Positions 52,749-62,304 are shown, counted from the first letter of the stretch. The stretch: 64,000 nt of DNA from Pyrococcus sp. NA2 (GCF_000211475.1 NC_015474.1:1426001-1490000), one strand, 5' to 3'. Program-made: numbers and translations. Notes: generated by a model from the sequence alone, not told the origin.

Positions 52749-53855
52749 TCAAAATAACTCTTCAACAACTTCTGTTGCGATACTTCTTGCTTTACTTCTT
52801 AGCCATTCAAGGTGAGAGCTTAAAGATTCTCCAATACCCTGAATAAGTAGTTTAATCGTCTCTTTCTGATCTATTCCCCTCGATCTCAAGTAAAAGAGTG
52901 CATATTCATCAAGCTGCTTTACACTTGAAGAATGGAAGGCACCTTCTATATTATCTGTATCTACTTCAAGCATTGGAACACTCACACCAAGTGATCCTTC
53001 ATCCATAATTGTTATCTCTGATACCACCCCGCTAGAAGCATTTTTGGCACTCTCAAGAATTCTGGCAACGCCTCTATGAATAGTCCAACCCCTTTTATAA
53101 GAAAATCCATGAACTCTAATATCACTCATACTGTTCTTACCCGATTGGAGTACGTTGGTTAAATAATCAGCAGATCTGCCGATTGTTATTGGGAGACCTC
53201 TGAGAATAAGCTTACTTCCCTCTCCTTCTAAGAAATAGTCTTCGCGATGATGGCTCATTCTACCACCATTTATAGCTGTGAAAACCCTAATTTGGCTCTT
53301 TCCTATAAGACTAGTTCGTAGAAGGTAGTGAGAGAGATTTTCATGTCTTCCTACATTGAGAAGTTCGACTTCTCCATTTCTTATTATGAGTTCAACCACA
53401 AGGGATTTTACACCATTCTCAGCAATATCATAGATCACTATTGGCACTCTTGCATTTTCAACTTCGATACTAACATGATGGCTCACAAAAGCTCTCCTTG
53501 ATAAGTGAGAGACTATTATTAAAGGTTCTTGCAGGTCTTTTTTAATTCTCAATCTGTAAGCCCTTTTGAGAGCATAAAAATGGAATCCCAGAATTTTTGA
53601 TTCTTTTGGGTTGGAGAGTCCCAGAGTTCCTTCATCAACTTTAACATCCTTTGGTAGGCTGATCTTCTCTTCCCTTCCCGAGAGAGTAATATGACCGGTA
53701 ATAGGCACTTTTCCACCTTTTGCCTCAGTTGGAAGCTTTAGGGGGGAATTCTCTTCAAAGAGCTTCCAATTTGTATAACTTTTAATGGTTGGACTGTCAC
53801 CATATCTCTGATAGGTTAGCCCTTTGAGCATCTCAGGGGTTATTTTTTCACTCAT
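52749..53855 (-). CDS. sufD: Fe-S cluster assembly protein SufD
   Basis: A 368-residue SufB/SufD-family protein with the beta-helix core and the C-terminal AFHSSSVKQLDEYALFYLRSRGIDQKE signature. His in AFHSSSVKQLD corresponds to the conserved cluster-related His. Together with SufB and SufC it forms the SufBC2D scaffold that builds Fe-S clusters. ATG 53855 overlaps the sufB stop (TAATG) with GGAGGTG upstream. The order is sufC-sufB-sufD, as in other archaea. Confidence 0.93.
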   Translation of the reverse strand: MSEKITPEMLKGLTYQRYGDSPTIKSYTNWKLFEENSPLKLPTEAKGGKVPITGHITLSGREEKISLPKDVKVDEGTLGLSNPKESKILGFHFYALKRAYRLRIKKDLQEPLIIVSHLSRRAFVSHHVSIEVENARVPIVIYDIAENGVKSLVVELIIRNGEVELLNVGRHENLSHYLLRTSLIGKSQIRVFTAINGGRMSHHREDYFLEGEGSKLILRGLPITIGRSADYLTNVLQSGKNSMSDIRVHGFSYKRGWTIHRGVARILESAKNASSGVVSEITIMDEGSLGVSVPMLEVDTDNIEGAFHSSSVKQLDEYALFYLRSRGIDQKETIKLLIQGIGESLSSHLEWLRSKARSIATEVVEELF

Positions 53856-55282
53856 TAACCTACACCTCCAACTTCACTAAATTCAAGTTCAATTACTTTT
53901 TTGAGAACTTCAACATATTCTAGAGGCAGATCCTCCAGAATCTCGCTAATAAAACCAAGTACTATGAGGCTCTTTGCTTCTTCTTCGCTTATACCACGAG
54001 ATTTCATATAAAAGAGCTTATCTTCACTAAGCTTTCCTGTTGTAGCTTCGTGAATTATACTTCCTGTAGGTTCATCGTTTTGATTGTGGGGGTATGTGTA
54101 GGCTTTACTTTTTTCATCTAGAATAAGAGAATCACATGAAACCGTTGCAGTGGAGTTCTTTGCTCCCTTAACAATTCTCACTAATCCACGATAAATGTTT
54201 ACTCCTCCACTTGCACTAATACTTTTTGAAACTATCTTCGAGCTTGTGTTTGGAGCAAGATGCCAAGTTTTAGCTCCCGTATCTTTGAGATATGGGCCAT
54301 TAGTGAGTGAGACTACATACTGTGCAGTTCTTGCTCCCTCACCTTTTAAAACACTCGATGGATAGGTATATGTTATTCTGCTTCCGATACTTCCCTCTAT
54401 CCATTCAACATATCCATTTTTCTCGACTATTGCACGTTTGTTATTGAAGTTTATCACATTTCTACTCCAATTTTGGATCGTTGTAAATTTAACAGTAGCA
54501 TTCTTGTGGACATAAATTTCTACCATGCCATCATGGAAGGAAAATTCCTTATACATTGGGGCTGAACATCCCTCTATAAAGTGAACGTAGCTCCCTTCAT
54601 CTGCAATAATTAACGTATGTTCAAATTGTCCTTCCAAGGCCGAACCTATTATGAAAAAGGCCTCTATAGGAAATGGAACTTCTAATCCCTTTGGAATGTA
54701 AACAAAAGCTCCCCCGCTCCATAATGCATGATGTAATGCTGAGAACTTGTGTTCACCAGCTGGGAATATTTTTCCAAAGTAATTTCTTATTACATTTGGG
54801 TACTTTTTCACGGCTTCCTCCATAGGTATCATTATGATTCCCTTCCTCTTGAACTCTTCCTTGAGTTTAGAGTAGACGCTTTCACTATCAAAAACTGCTG
54901 TCAAACCTGAAAGAAATCTTTTCTCTATTTCCGGTATATTTAGACGTTCAAATGTCTTTCTAATGTTCTCTGGCAAGTCGCTCCAGTCTTTTACTTCCCT
55001 GTCTATCTCGGGCTTTGAATATATTACTAGGTTCTCTAGATCCAATTCTTCAATTCCAACAAGCCACTTTGGCATGGGTAGTTTTTCGAATAATTCTAGG
55101 GCTCTAAGCCTATGTCTCTTCATCCACTCGGGTTCCCCTTTTATTTTTGAAAGTTCCTCGATAGTGCTCTTTGTAATCTTCCCCCTAATTTCGACCTCCT
55201 TAGAATATGGAATAGCTGTGCCAAGAAGCTCTTCTAAGGAGCCTGCCTCAAGTATTTCTTTAAATCTTGACTGCTTCTCCAT
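53855..55282 (-). CDS. sufB: Fe-S cluster assembly scaffold SufB
   Basis: A 475-residue SufB: ALHHALWSGGAFVYIPKGLEVPFPIEAFF, EGCSAP, and the end IIHEATTGKLSEDKLFYMKSRGISEEEA are diagnostic. A Cys in TVSCDSLILDEKS lies at the region where bacterial SufB accepts sulfur. No SufS/SufU is next to it; sulfur may come from sulfide or a distant desulfurase. ATG 55282 has GGTGG upstream and overlaps sufC by 23 nt; the longer frame to 55315 is unlike the family. Confidence 0.95.
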   Translation of the reverse strand: MEKQSRFKEILEAGSLEELLGTAIPYSKEVEIRGKITKSTIEELSKIKGEPEWMKRHRLRALELFEKLPMPKWLVGIEELDLENLVIYSKPEIDREVKDWSDLPENIRKTFERLNIPEIEKRFLSGLTAVFDSESVYSKLKEEFKRKGIIMIPMEEAVKKYPNVIRNYFGKIFPAGEHKFSALHHALWSGGAFVYIPKGLEVPFPIEAFFIIGSALEGQFEHTLIIADEGSYVHFIEGCSAPMYKEFSFHDGMVEIYVHKNATVKFTTIQNWSRNVINFNNKRAIVEKNGYVEWIEGSIGSRITYTYPSSVLKGEGARTAQYVVSLTNGPYLKDTGAKTWHLAPNTSSKIVSKSISASGGVNIYRGLVRIVKGAKNSTATVSCDSLILDEKSKAYTYPHNQNDEPTGSIIHEATTGKLSEDKLFYMKSRGISEEEAKSLIVLGFISEILEDLPLEYVEVLKKVIELEFSEVGGVG

Positions 55283-56003
55283 AGTGATCCACCGCTCCAA
55301 ATCCTTTCTCCTCAATAATCTTCACAAGTCTAGCATCTCCAGAAGCAACTATCTTACCATCCTTTAGAACATGAACTCTAGTTGGGTTCAGGTATTCAAG
55401 TATTCTTCCATAGTGTGTAATTAGTAATATTGATGTTCCTCCCTTGTGCAGTCTTGAAATTACACTCGCAATGGTCTTTAAAGAATCAACATCAACACCG
55501 CTGTCTGGCTCATCTAATATAAGGAGTTTTGGTTTTATCAAATAAGCCTGAAGTATTTCAAGTTTCTTTCTCTCCCCTCCAGAAAAGCCAACATTTAGGT
55601 ATCTTCCTAATATTGAAGTATCGAGCCCTAGATCTTTAACAGCTTTGAAAATAAGTTCATATGATTCAACTTCTCCTACTCCTTTGAGCTTCATTAACAC
55701 TCTCTGGAGAAAGTTGAGTATCTTAACCCCCTCAACCTCCACAGGATACTGAAATGCCAGGAATATTCCCTTCTTTGCTCTTTCTTCTGGAGTAAGTCCG
55801 GTTATCTCCTCTCCTTCGAATATTATCCTGCCCTCTCTCACCCTATATCTAGGATGTCCGGCTATAGTTAGTGCGAGCGTTGATTTACCGCTTCCATTTG
55901 GACCCATTATGACGTGTAGTTCTCCCTTATTGATTATTAACTCGATACCCTTTAGTATTTCCCTTCCTTCAACCTCAACACTTAGTTTCTCGATCTTCAG
56001 CAT
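55260..56003 (-). CDS. sufC: Fe-S cluster assembly ATPase SufC
   Basis: A 247-residue ABC ATPase: Walker A GPNGSGKS, signature GFSGGERKKLEILQAYL, Walker B LLILDEPDSGVD and the switch His in LLITHYGRIL. The sequence GFSGGE and the DSGVDVD segment distinguish SufC from transport ATPases. It powers the SufBD scaffold. ATG 56003 has GGTGATA upstream (frame to 56012). The minus-strand promoter region holds a weak TATA-like TTTTAATAG (about 56050-56058). First gene of sufCBD. Confidence 0.95.
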   Translation of the reverse strand: MLKIEKLSVEVEGREILKGIELIINKGELHVIMGPNGSGKSTLALTIAGHPRYRVREGRIIFEGEEITGLTPEERAKKGIFLAFQYPVEVEGVKILNFLQRVLMKLKGVGEVESYELIFKAVKDLGLDTSILGRYLNVGFSGGERKKLEILQAYLIKPKLLILDEPDSGVDVDSLKTIASVISRLHKGGTSILLITHYGRILEYLNPTRVHVLKDGKIVASGDARLVKIIEEKGFGAVDHYGEAVKI

Positions 56004-56084
56004 AGTTATCACCGTTCCATATTGTACATTAGCGTGTAAGTCAGATAGCTATTAAAACATTTCTACTCAAAAATGTGTAATAAT

Positions 56085-57176
56085 TTAAAGAAGGTTTCGC
56101 CTCTTAAGCTCAAATTTAATTTCTTCAAATTCCTGAATCCCAGGCATTGTTACAACTCTTTCAGGTCTAAATGGACATTCACAGTATGGAAATTCAAGAA
56201 AAGCCTCATATGTCCCAATCTTCTTTGCAATGTTTACTATTTCTTCTTTGTCAAAACCTATTAGAGGTCTATATATGGGAAAATTGATACTGACAGTTTC
56301 AAAGTAGAGATTCGATAATGTTTGAGAAGCCACTTGGCCCAATGAATCTCCTGTAACAATACCTAGAGCCCCGATCTCTCTGGCTATTTCAGCTGCCCTT
56401 TTTAGCATGGCTATCTTGCAAATTACACATGTCCATTCTCTCCTCTTAATATCTGTTAATGCTTGGACATATGGTTTTAAGACTTCAAAATGATTTTCAA
56501 CGATTAGCTCTATTGGATCAGGAGAGTACTCACTTAGTATTTCGACAACTTTTTCGACAACTGCCTTGGCATTGGTACCTTGATCAAAGTGTAGAGCCAC
56601 AACTTCAGCACCACGCTTAAGCATTAGGAACGCTGCAACTGGGGAGTCAATTCCACCACTTAATAGCGCAACGACTTTTCCCTGGGTTCCAACTGGTAAA
56701 CCACCAACTCCCTTAATTTTTTCTAGGAATACGTAAGCTTTTCCCTTAATTATCTCTATCCCAATAATTAGTTCTGGATTCTCTAAATCAACTTTCCAAC
56801 CAAATTCCTTAACAATGAAGGCACCAATTTCCCTATTTATTTCAATTGAAGTTTTTAAGAAAGTTTTGTCTAACCTTTGAGTTTCAACCTTGAAACTCTT
56901 AGGATTGTACTCTTTTAGGACCTCCTTTAAATAATTTGGAACTTCACTATATTCTAATTCTTTGGCTGGAGAGACCGATACTACTCCCGGAACTTTTGCT
57001 ATTATACTTGCTACATAGTCTGGAGCATTAACAAGAATTCTACCTCTAACTATCTTAACTTTTCCACTTATTCCTTTTCTTTTGAGAATTTTCTCTATAT
57101 TTTCAGCTAATTTTTGTTCAAATTCCCTCCTTTTTCCTCTTTTAATTGCTATCTCGCCGTACCTTACGATTATCAT
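56085..57176 (-). CDS. thiI: tRNA 4-thiouridine synthase ThiI
   Basis: A 363-residue ThiI: N-terminal ferredoxin-like and THUMP domain (KIVRGRILVNAPDY), PP-loop VALLSGGIDSPVAAFL (about 170-185), and CVICKIAMLKRA with further Cys near the C-terminus (FPYCECPF). It lacks the rhodanese domain of E. coli ThiI, as usual for archaea, where sulfide can be the donor and extra cysteines may hold an Fe-S cluster. It sulfurates U8 in tRNA. It follows the E1-like gene by 2 nt, and is close to sufCBD, consistent with a sulfur-transfer group. Confidence 0.93.
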   Translation of the reverse strand: MIIVRYGEIAIKRGKRREFEQKLAENIEKILKRKGISGKVKIVRGRILVNAPDYVASIIAKVPGVVSVSPAKELEYSEVPNYLKEVLKEYNPKSFKVETQRLDKTFLKTSIEINREIGAFIVKEFGWKVDLENPELIIGIEIIKGKAYVFLEKIKGVGGLPVGTQGKVVALLSGGIDSPVAAFLMLKRGAEVVALHFDQGTNAKAVVEKVVEILSEYSPDPIELIVENHFEVLKPYVQALTDIKRREWTCVICKIAMLKRAAEIAREIGALGIVTGDSLGQVASQTLSNLYFETVSINFPIYRPLIGFDKEEIVNIAKKIGTYEAFLEFPYCECPFRPERVVTMPGIQEFEEIKFELKRRNLL

Positions 57177-57178
57177 TT

Positions 57179-58201
57179 TTACACCCCTATATATCTAGAA
57201 AAGATGTTTTTTGCCTTGTTCTCATCTTCAACTCCTCTTATTACCATTCTTCCACCGTTAAAGATGAGAATTTCAGTATCGTCATCTTCAAATTGTATAA
57301 ATTGGCTAGTTTTCAACACTTCTATCCCCATACTTTCTAGTCTCTTCTCAAGTTCATCGAGGTTAATTTCTATCTTCATAGGCGGTGTTATCTGAATTGA
57401 TCCATCACAAAGTCTCTCTATTTTCATTCTCCTCTCAAGAAATTCAAATTTCTTTAAAACACAAGCTGGGCAATTATTTCTCCTCGGAATTTCAATTTTT
57501 TGGAAATCTAGTGTCTTTGTGTCAAAAAATATTAGTTCGCTTTTTATCTCCTCTCCAAGGAGAATCCTAGTAGCTAGAGAAACGGCTAAAGATGCAGCCA
57601 ATGGAGGTACATAACTCATTATCCCCTCAATTGCACATGTTGGAAGGGGTCTTTCAGGTAATTTTGGAATCAAACATCTAAAACATGCAGTTTTTCCTGG
57701 GATTATCGGCATTATGTTCCCATAGGTTGCTAACACCCCAACATAGATCCATGGTTTGTTCGTCTTTATTGCATAGTCATTAATTACCTGTCTTGTGTAT
57801 ATATTGTCGGTTCCGTCTATTATTAAATCTGCTTCATCTAGTAACTCAACAGTGGAAGGATTTAGATCCTCGAAATACCCTATGATATTGAATTTTTCTT
57901 TTAACGCTTCTACTTTTGGCTTTCCAATGTCCTCCTCGCTATAAATAGTCCTATGGAGGTCACTCTCCTCTACAAAGTCTCTATCTATAACGATAATTCT
58001 TCCAATACCAAGTTTGTGAAGGAGGTAAACTTCCCAGCTTCCGAGGGCTCCCGCCCCTACAACTGCAACGGTACTCTCTCTGAGCTTCTTTTGACTATCA
58101 ACACCAATTATTGGAAAATGTCTTGAGAAGTCAAACATGTTTATAGCCCTATTCCTAGAATTTATGAATTTTTCATTTATCATGTTGTTATTTTTCTTCA
58201 T
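57179..58201 (-). CDS. E1-like adenylyltransferase (ThiF/MoeB/HesA family)
   Basis: A 340-residue E1-like enzyme: nucleotide-binding VAVVGAGALGS, DRD (about residue 73), DGTDNIYTRQVIND, two zinc-binding pairs CFRC and CPAC, and a candidate catalytic Cys in PTCAIEG. It adenylates the C-terminus of ubiquitin-like sulfur carriers (MoaD/ThiS/SAMP) for molybdopterin/tungstopterin, thiamine or tRNA thiolation. The extra C-terminal 70 residues (QITPPMKIEINLDELEKRL) look like a small ThiS/MoaD-like or regulatory domain. The start is uncertain: ATG 58201, 58183 or 58138. Confidence 0.87.
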   Translation of the reverse strand: MKKNNNMINEKFINSRNRAINMFDFSRHFPIIGVDSQKKLRESTVAVVGAGALGSWEVYLLHKLGIGRIIVIDRDFVEESDLHRTIYSEEDIGKPKVEALKEKFNIIGYFEDLNPSTVELLDEADLIIDGTDNIYTRQVINDYAIKTNKPWIYVGVLATYGNIMPIIPGKTACFRCLIPKLPERPLPTCAIEGIMSYVPPLAASLAVSLATRILLGEEIKSELIFFDTKTLDFQKIEIPRRNNCPACVLKKFEFLERRMKIERLCDGSIQITPPMKIEINLDELEKRLESMGIEVLKTSQFIQFEDDDTEILIFNGGRMVIRGVEDENKAKNIFSRYIGV

Positions 58202-58345
58202 ATAAAACTAAAAAGTTGAGAAGGATATTCATGGGAATTATTTTGATTAGGTAAATTAATTGGTTTAGAATTTGTCAAACTTGAAAACGACACCTTGGGG
58301 CAAACATTTTTATGTTTCTCGTACCAATTAGGTTCGGGGATAGAA

Positions 58346-59575
58346 ATGACCAGGGTTTGGATTAAGAAACTTATTGATAACCCAGAGTTATATATACTAA
58401 GGGTGGACGATGATAGGATTAGGTACTTTGAGGCCACTTGGGATATACCTGAAGGAATAACATACAATGCATACCTCCTGAAGCTTAACAATGCAGTTGT
58501 ACTATTCGATGCATGGAAGGCTGATTATGCTGATTCCTTCTTAGAGGAGTTATCGAAGATCGTTGACCCCAGGGAGATAACCCACATAATCGTTCATCAC
58601 ACTGAACCAGATCATACTGGAGCTCTTGTGAAGGTTCTTGAGGCCAACGGTTACAAAGCTGAAATAATAGGAACAAGTTTCGCGAAGAACTTACTTGAGG
58701 GCTTCTATGGAAAGAAGATAGTCGAGAAGTTTCATGTGGTAAAAGACGGAGAAGAGATGAAAATCGGAGGAAGAACATTCAGATTTATAACGGTTCCATG
58801 GCTTCACTGGCCAGACACGATGATAACTTACATAGTTGAGGACAAGATAATCCTGAGCTGTGACGCTGGAGGAGGTTACTCAATTCCCGAGGAGATAGAT
58901 GATTCCGACGAGGAGGTAGTTCAGAGGTATCTACCATACGTTACCAAGTACGTTGTGACCGTTATAGGGCACTACCACAAGTACATAGTTGAGAACATAA
59001 AGAAGCTGAAGGATCTTGGAATAATAGAAGACGTCAGAATGATACTTCCCGGTCATGGACTAATCTGGGTAAAGAACCCAGCAAGAATATTTGAACACTA
59101 TGAGAGAATTGGAGAAGGAAAAGCTACCAAGGATAAAATTTTGGTTGTCTATGACTCCATGTACGGCTTCGTAAACAGGAGAATGGAAATAGTAATTGAT
59201 GAACTGAGAAAACTTGGAAAGAATCCAGTTATCTACAGGTTCACCGACAAAGAAGCACCAGCTGTGAGTGACATTCTGGGAGAGGTGCCTGATAGTGAGG
59301 CAATAGTGATAGGAGTCTCAACTTATGAGGCGGATATTCATCCTAGGATTAGGTACACCCTATACGAGGTGATAGACAAAGCCAATTACGAGAAGCCTGT
59401 CCTTGTAGTGGGAGCTTTTGGTTGGGGTGGCGCCGCTGGAAGAAAAATAAAGGAGTTACTTGGCAAGAGCAAGTTTAAACTAGTGGATATCATTGAAAGC
59501 AAGGGAAAAATTAATGAAAGAGAGGAAGAGAAAATAAGGGAGGCTGTCAGAAAGCTTGTTTCCCTTCTTTCCTAA
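58346..59575 (+). CDS. fprA: Flavodiiron protein (FprA, O2/NO reductase type)
   Basis: A 409-residue A-type flavoprotein. The metallo-beta-lactamase-like domain supplies di-iron ligands HHTEPDHTG, VPWLHWPDT, SCDAGGGYS and PGHGLIW; the C-terminal flavodoxin domain begins VYDSMYGFVNRRM and has YEADIHPR and GAFGWGGAAG. In Thermococcales this enzyme reduces O2 (or NO) to water with electrons from rubredoxin. ATG 58346 has GGGGATAG upstream; the longer frame from 58295 is not supported. A TATA-like ATTTTTATG is 35-40 nt upstream. It heads the oxidative-stress cluster. Confidence 0.93.
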   Translation: MTRVWIKKLIDNPELYILRVDDDRIRYFEATWDIPEGITYNAYLLKLNNAVVLFDAWKADYADSFLEELSKIVDPREITHIIVHHTEPDHTGALVKVLEANGYKAEIIGTSFAKNLLEGFYGKKIVEKFHVVKDGEEMKIGGRTFRFITVPWLHWPDTMITYIVEDKIILSCDAGGGYSIPEEIDDSDEEVVQRYLPYVTKYVVTVIGHYHKYIVENIKKLKDLGIIEDVRMILPGHGLIWVKNPARIFEHYERIGEGKATKDKILVVYDSMYGFVNRRMEIVIDELRKLGKNPVIYRFTDKEAPAVSDILGEVPDSEAIVIGVSTYEADIHPRIRYTLYEVIDKANYEKPVLVVGAFGWGGAAGRKIKELLGKSKFKLVDIIESKGKINEREEEKIREAVRKLVSLLS

Positions 59576-59608
59576 ACCTTTTTATATTCTAGGAGAGAAC
59601 TTTACAAT

Positions 59609-60151
59609 ATGGTAGAGGAAATAGTTAAGCATCTAGAAAAGTTTTCACCAAAGGAGATACTTGGATACGCAATAGCTTCTGAAGATGATTCAAAGAAACT
59701 TTATGAGGCTCTAGCTCCAAACTTCAGGGGATTATTAAGGGATTTCTTTATGGATCTGGCGAAAGCTGAAGAGGAGCATAAGAAGATTCTCCTTGAATTA
59801 CATGAAAAGTTATTTGGCGATAGGAATTATATAGTTCCTAAGGGAGTTAGGTTCGCTGAAACATCTATTAATGTCAAAACCGTTGCAAATTTAATTGAGG
59901 CATTAAAGATAGCCTTAACAAATGAAGCAACAGCTGAAAGAATTTACAGACATTTGGCTGATAGAATTTCAGAGTCGAGGAAGCTACTGCTTTTCCTGGC
60001 AACCCAAGAGAGAAGTCATTATGAGTCAATTAAAGCCCACAAGGAATATTTTGAAGCCATGGGAGAGGGTAAGCCTGAGCTCATTTCAGCTCCTGTTGAA
60101 TACATAAGTAGCCAGCTTGAGATCCCCTTTGGACCACAAACAAAAAAGTGA
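59609..60151 (+). CDS. Rubrerythrin-like ferritin-superfamily protein, 180 aa
   Basis: A di-iron four-helix protein: ligands in ASEDDSKKLYEAL, AKAEEEHKKILLEL, LTNEATAERIYRHLAD and ATQERSHYESIKAH. There is no rubredoxin CxxC domain, so it is an erythrin-type protein; it may act as peroxidase with an external electron donor or bind iron. The TATA element TTTTTATATTC (about 59579-59589) is only 20-25 nt before ATG 59609, giving a very short leader. It converges on the encapsulin gene with 4 nt between stops. Confidence 0.85.
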   Translation: MVEEIVKHLEKFSPKEILGYAIASEDDSKKLYEALAPNFRGLLRDFFMDLAKAEEEHKKILLELHEKLFGDRNYIVPKGVRFAETSINVKTVANLIEALKIALTNEATAERIYRHLADRISESRKLLLFLATQERSHYESIKAHKEYFEAMGEGKPELISAPVEYISSQLEIPFGPQTKK

Positions 60152-60155
60152 AAGT

Positions 60156-61193
60156 TCAGGGCTCAAGAACGGCTATTGCATTTGGATCCTTGACTCTAAC
60201 AGTTAAGGCCTGACTGACTAAGAATGCGACAACGTCCCCTTCAGGTCCAAGTTCCTTTAAATTGACATCCTGGCCAATTACAACATCGATTACGGAGGGA
60301 GTATTTGCAAGCACTACTACCTTATCCTCCTTTATATTTGGTGTCACAATTATGCCTCCCTTGAACACTTCTCTTAGTATTTCTATGAGCATCTTTCCAC
60401 TCCTTTCATGAACCTTCAGCAACTTTGCATACCTCTTTGGATTCAGTATTATTGCAAATGGTCCCCTTGATGTTTTGCTTACTTCTTGTAGAGCATTCAT
60501 CAAGTCTTCGATTGCCTCCTCTGTATCAGTCCATTCCCTTAGCTTTAATCTGACTCCTGCACTGCTTAGTACCTCAGATATAATCAGATTTTCCTCTTCT
60601 TTCACTAAAAGTTCCCCAGCCTTAACTGCTATAGCCGGGTCGAATGAACCATCGCTGAGCTCTCTTAATCCTACGTAGAACTTCCTGGAGAGTAAAGGAA
60701 TTGGTTTATATTCCTGCTTAACTACCCTAACTCCATCTTTGCTTTCTATAATATCCACCCTCACGGATTGTAGCCCAATTACTTTGGTTACTGGAAGGTG
60801 AGAAAGTAAAACTCTACTCCTACTTACAGCTGATATTAAGGCGTTATTTAGCTTTTCGATATAATCACTATTGACACTCTCACTACTTGAGTCTAACTCT
60901 GTCTCAATCCCAGTTAACTCTTTCACCTCTTCAAATCCTCCTTTTAGTTCCTTAACTTGCTCATCATCGAGGTTTAACAGTAAAGCTAAAAACTCGCCAA
61001 CATGAGCTTTTTCTTCCCTTGCAATGTCTAGGAACACCTTTCTTACATTCTCATCCTCTATGAAAGTTGCAAACTGCTCATAGAAGTTTATAGCATCTAA
61101 CTCTGCTTCAATAGCCCATCTTAAGGCTTGGGCTATTTCCTCCCTTGATAGAGGTTTATCTCTTGAAATGGAGATTGGGTTCAAACCTAACAT
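60156..61193 (-). CDS. Encapsulin with fused N-terminal ferritin-like domain
   Basis: A 345-residue protein. Residues 1-95 form a ferritin-like helical hairpin (ALRWAIEAELDAINFYEQFATF, REEKAHVGEFLALL) that can oxidise iron; after an acidic Ser-rich linker (about 95-110) residues 115-345 are the HK97-fold shell protein (FEEVSKTSRGPFAIILNPKRYAKL-like core and VIGQDVNLKELG). It is the same size and design as the P. furiosus virus-like particle/encapsulin and should self-assemble into a shell that stores iron. ATG 61193 has GGGGTGTC upstream. It lies next to dpsL and Fur/PerR. Confidence 0.93.
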   Translation of the reverse strand: MLGLNPISISRDKPLSREEIAQALRWAIEAELDAINFYEQFATFIEDENVRKVFLDIAREEKAHVGEFLALLLNLDDEQVKELKGGFEEVKELTGIETELDSSSESVNSDYIEKLNNALISAVSRSRVLLSHLPVTKVIGLQSVRVDIIESKDGVRVVKQEYKPIPLLSRKFYVGLRELSDGSFDPAIAVKAGELLVKEEENLIISEVLSSAGVRLKLREWTDTEEAIEDLMNALQEVSKTSRGPFAIILNPKRYAKLLKVHERSGKMLIEILREVFKGGIIVTPNIKEDKVVVLANTPSVIDVVIGQDVNLKELGPEGDVVAFLVSQALTVRVKDPNAIAVLEP

Positions 61194-61241
61194 GGTGACA
61201 CCCCAATAAAATTATTTTACTTCTAAATAACTTTTTCCAAA

Positions 61242-61793
61242 TCACCTTAAGAACTTCGAGACATATGGGCTTTCTCCTGGCTTATTCCTTCTAAAATGAC
61301 CACTTGGTTTGCCTGTAAGAAGCTCCTCAAACCAAGCTTCGTGCTCTATCTCTTCATGAAGGATGGCAAGTGCCAGATCATAGGTTCTTGGGTCTTTCCC
61401 AAAGGTATAGTTGCATATCTCCGTGTAAACTCCAACGGCACACCGTTCAGCCTGTAGGAGAACTTTCAGAATTTCCTCAATTGTTGGATTCTCTGGAAGG
61501 TAAGCGTCACTACACCATGCAATATTAGCGAATTCCCTTATATCTCTTGGTAACTCCCCACCTAGCTCATATATCCTTGGAACCAGTGCCTCAAAATGAT
61601 TCCTATCCTCTATCCTGGCATCTTCAATTATCTCTTTCACCGTCTCACCTTCGAGGCCAGTTGCATGGTTCCTAAGTATAGTGTAGTAATAATAAGTCGT
61701 AAACTCTGCCGCTGCAGCCTTCAACAACATCTCTAACAACTTTTCAATATCTATTCCTGCCTTTTCAACTAATCTTCGATTGTGTTCTGACAC
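61242..61793 (-). CDS. dpsL: Dps-like thioferritin (DpsL)
   Basis: A 183-residue ferritin-like protein with the motifs [39 protein letters not shown], and [20 protein letters not shown]. Cys in CSDAY and the [12 protein letters not shown] pair form the thioferritin Cys motif near the di-metal site. DpsL proteins use H2O2 to oxidise Fe(II), protecting DNA. The frame starts at TTG 61805, but GTG 61793 has GGTGG upstream and gives [13 protein letters not shown], as in P. furiosus DpsL. It is divergent from the Fur/PerR gene and shares its operators. Confidence 0.93.
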   Translation of the reverse strand: MSEHNRRLVEKAGIDIEKLLEMLLKAAAAEFTTYYYYTILRNHATGLEGETVKEIIEDARIEDRNHFEALVPRIYELGGELPRDIREFANIAWCSDAYLPENPTIEEILKVLLQAERCAVGVYTEICNYTFGKDPRTYDLALAILHEEIEHEAWFEELLTGKPSGHFRRNKPGESPYVSKFLR

Positions 61794-61834
61794 AAGCTCC
61801 ACCAATGTTTGTTAATACTTCTACTTAATAAATT

Positions 61835-61865
61835 TTTCTATTTAGAAACGATTTCTATTTAGAAA
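61835..61865. promoter_or_regulatory. Two tandem Fur/PerR-type palindromes between dpsL and fur
   Basis: TTTCTA-TT-TAGAAA occurs at 61835-61848 and again at 61852-61865, exact copies 17 bp apart. They lie between the two TATA elements: minus-strand ATTTATTAAG (about 61822-61831) for dpsL and plus-strand TTTTATAAAC (about 61868-61877) for the fur-like gene. This should be the operator of the adjacent Fur/PerR protein, controlling itself and dpsL. Confidence 0.75.
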
Positions 61866-61896
61866 ATTTTATAAACTCAGTTGAAGACGTGAGATC

Positions 61897-62304
61897 ATGT
61901 GGGGGGAAAGGGCTAGAACGTTGCTTAAAGAGAACGGTTACAAACTCACTCCCCAGAGGCTGAAGCTCATAACAGTCCTAGAGGAAATTGGGAAGAAACA
62001 TCCCTCCATAACTGAAATTCTCGAGGAAGTGAGGAGAGATTTTCCAACGATAAGCTTCTCAACTCTCTATTCCAATTTACTCATCTTACATGACCTTGGC
62101 CTAATAGAGCTGTTTCCTCTAAAAGGTGAGACTAGAGTTGAGGTCAATATGGAGCCTCATATCAACATAATAGAGGGAGAGGAAGTAGTGGATCTCAAAG
62201 ATCCTGAGATAATTGAACTCATAACTAGGAAAACCGGGAAAAAGGTCAAGCTTGTTAACGTGCTTGTGGATAGTTCTCAGTCTACCTCAAGGCTGAAGTC
62301 CTGA
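61897..62304 (+). CDS. Fur/PerR family regulator
   Basis: A 135-residue winged-helix regulator: GYKLTPQRLKLITVLEEIGKKHPSITEILEEV and FPTISFSTLYSNLLILHDLGLIELFPLKGETRVEV are the Fur DNA-binding domain. The dimerisation domain is short and has few His (EPHINII); the zinc-binding CxxC pairs are absent. Such variants in Thermococcales are linked to peroxide or iron response. The TATA box is about 25 nt before the ATG, so translation is nearly leaderless. The 3' end overlaps the next gene (opposite strand) by 28 nt. Confidence 0.88.
   Translation: MWGERARTLLKENGYKLTPQRLKLITVLEEIGKKHPSITEILEEVRRDFPTISFSTLYSNLLILHDLGLIELFPLKGETRVEVNMEPHINIIEGEEVVDLKDPEIIELITRKTGKKVKLVNVLVDSSQSTSRLKS

Noticed and set aside
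52638-52808. Short plus-strand frame beginning MRKTFKPF with a TATA-like element upstream
   Set aside because: Most of it is antisense to sufD and it has no recognisable family or ribosome binding site.
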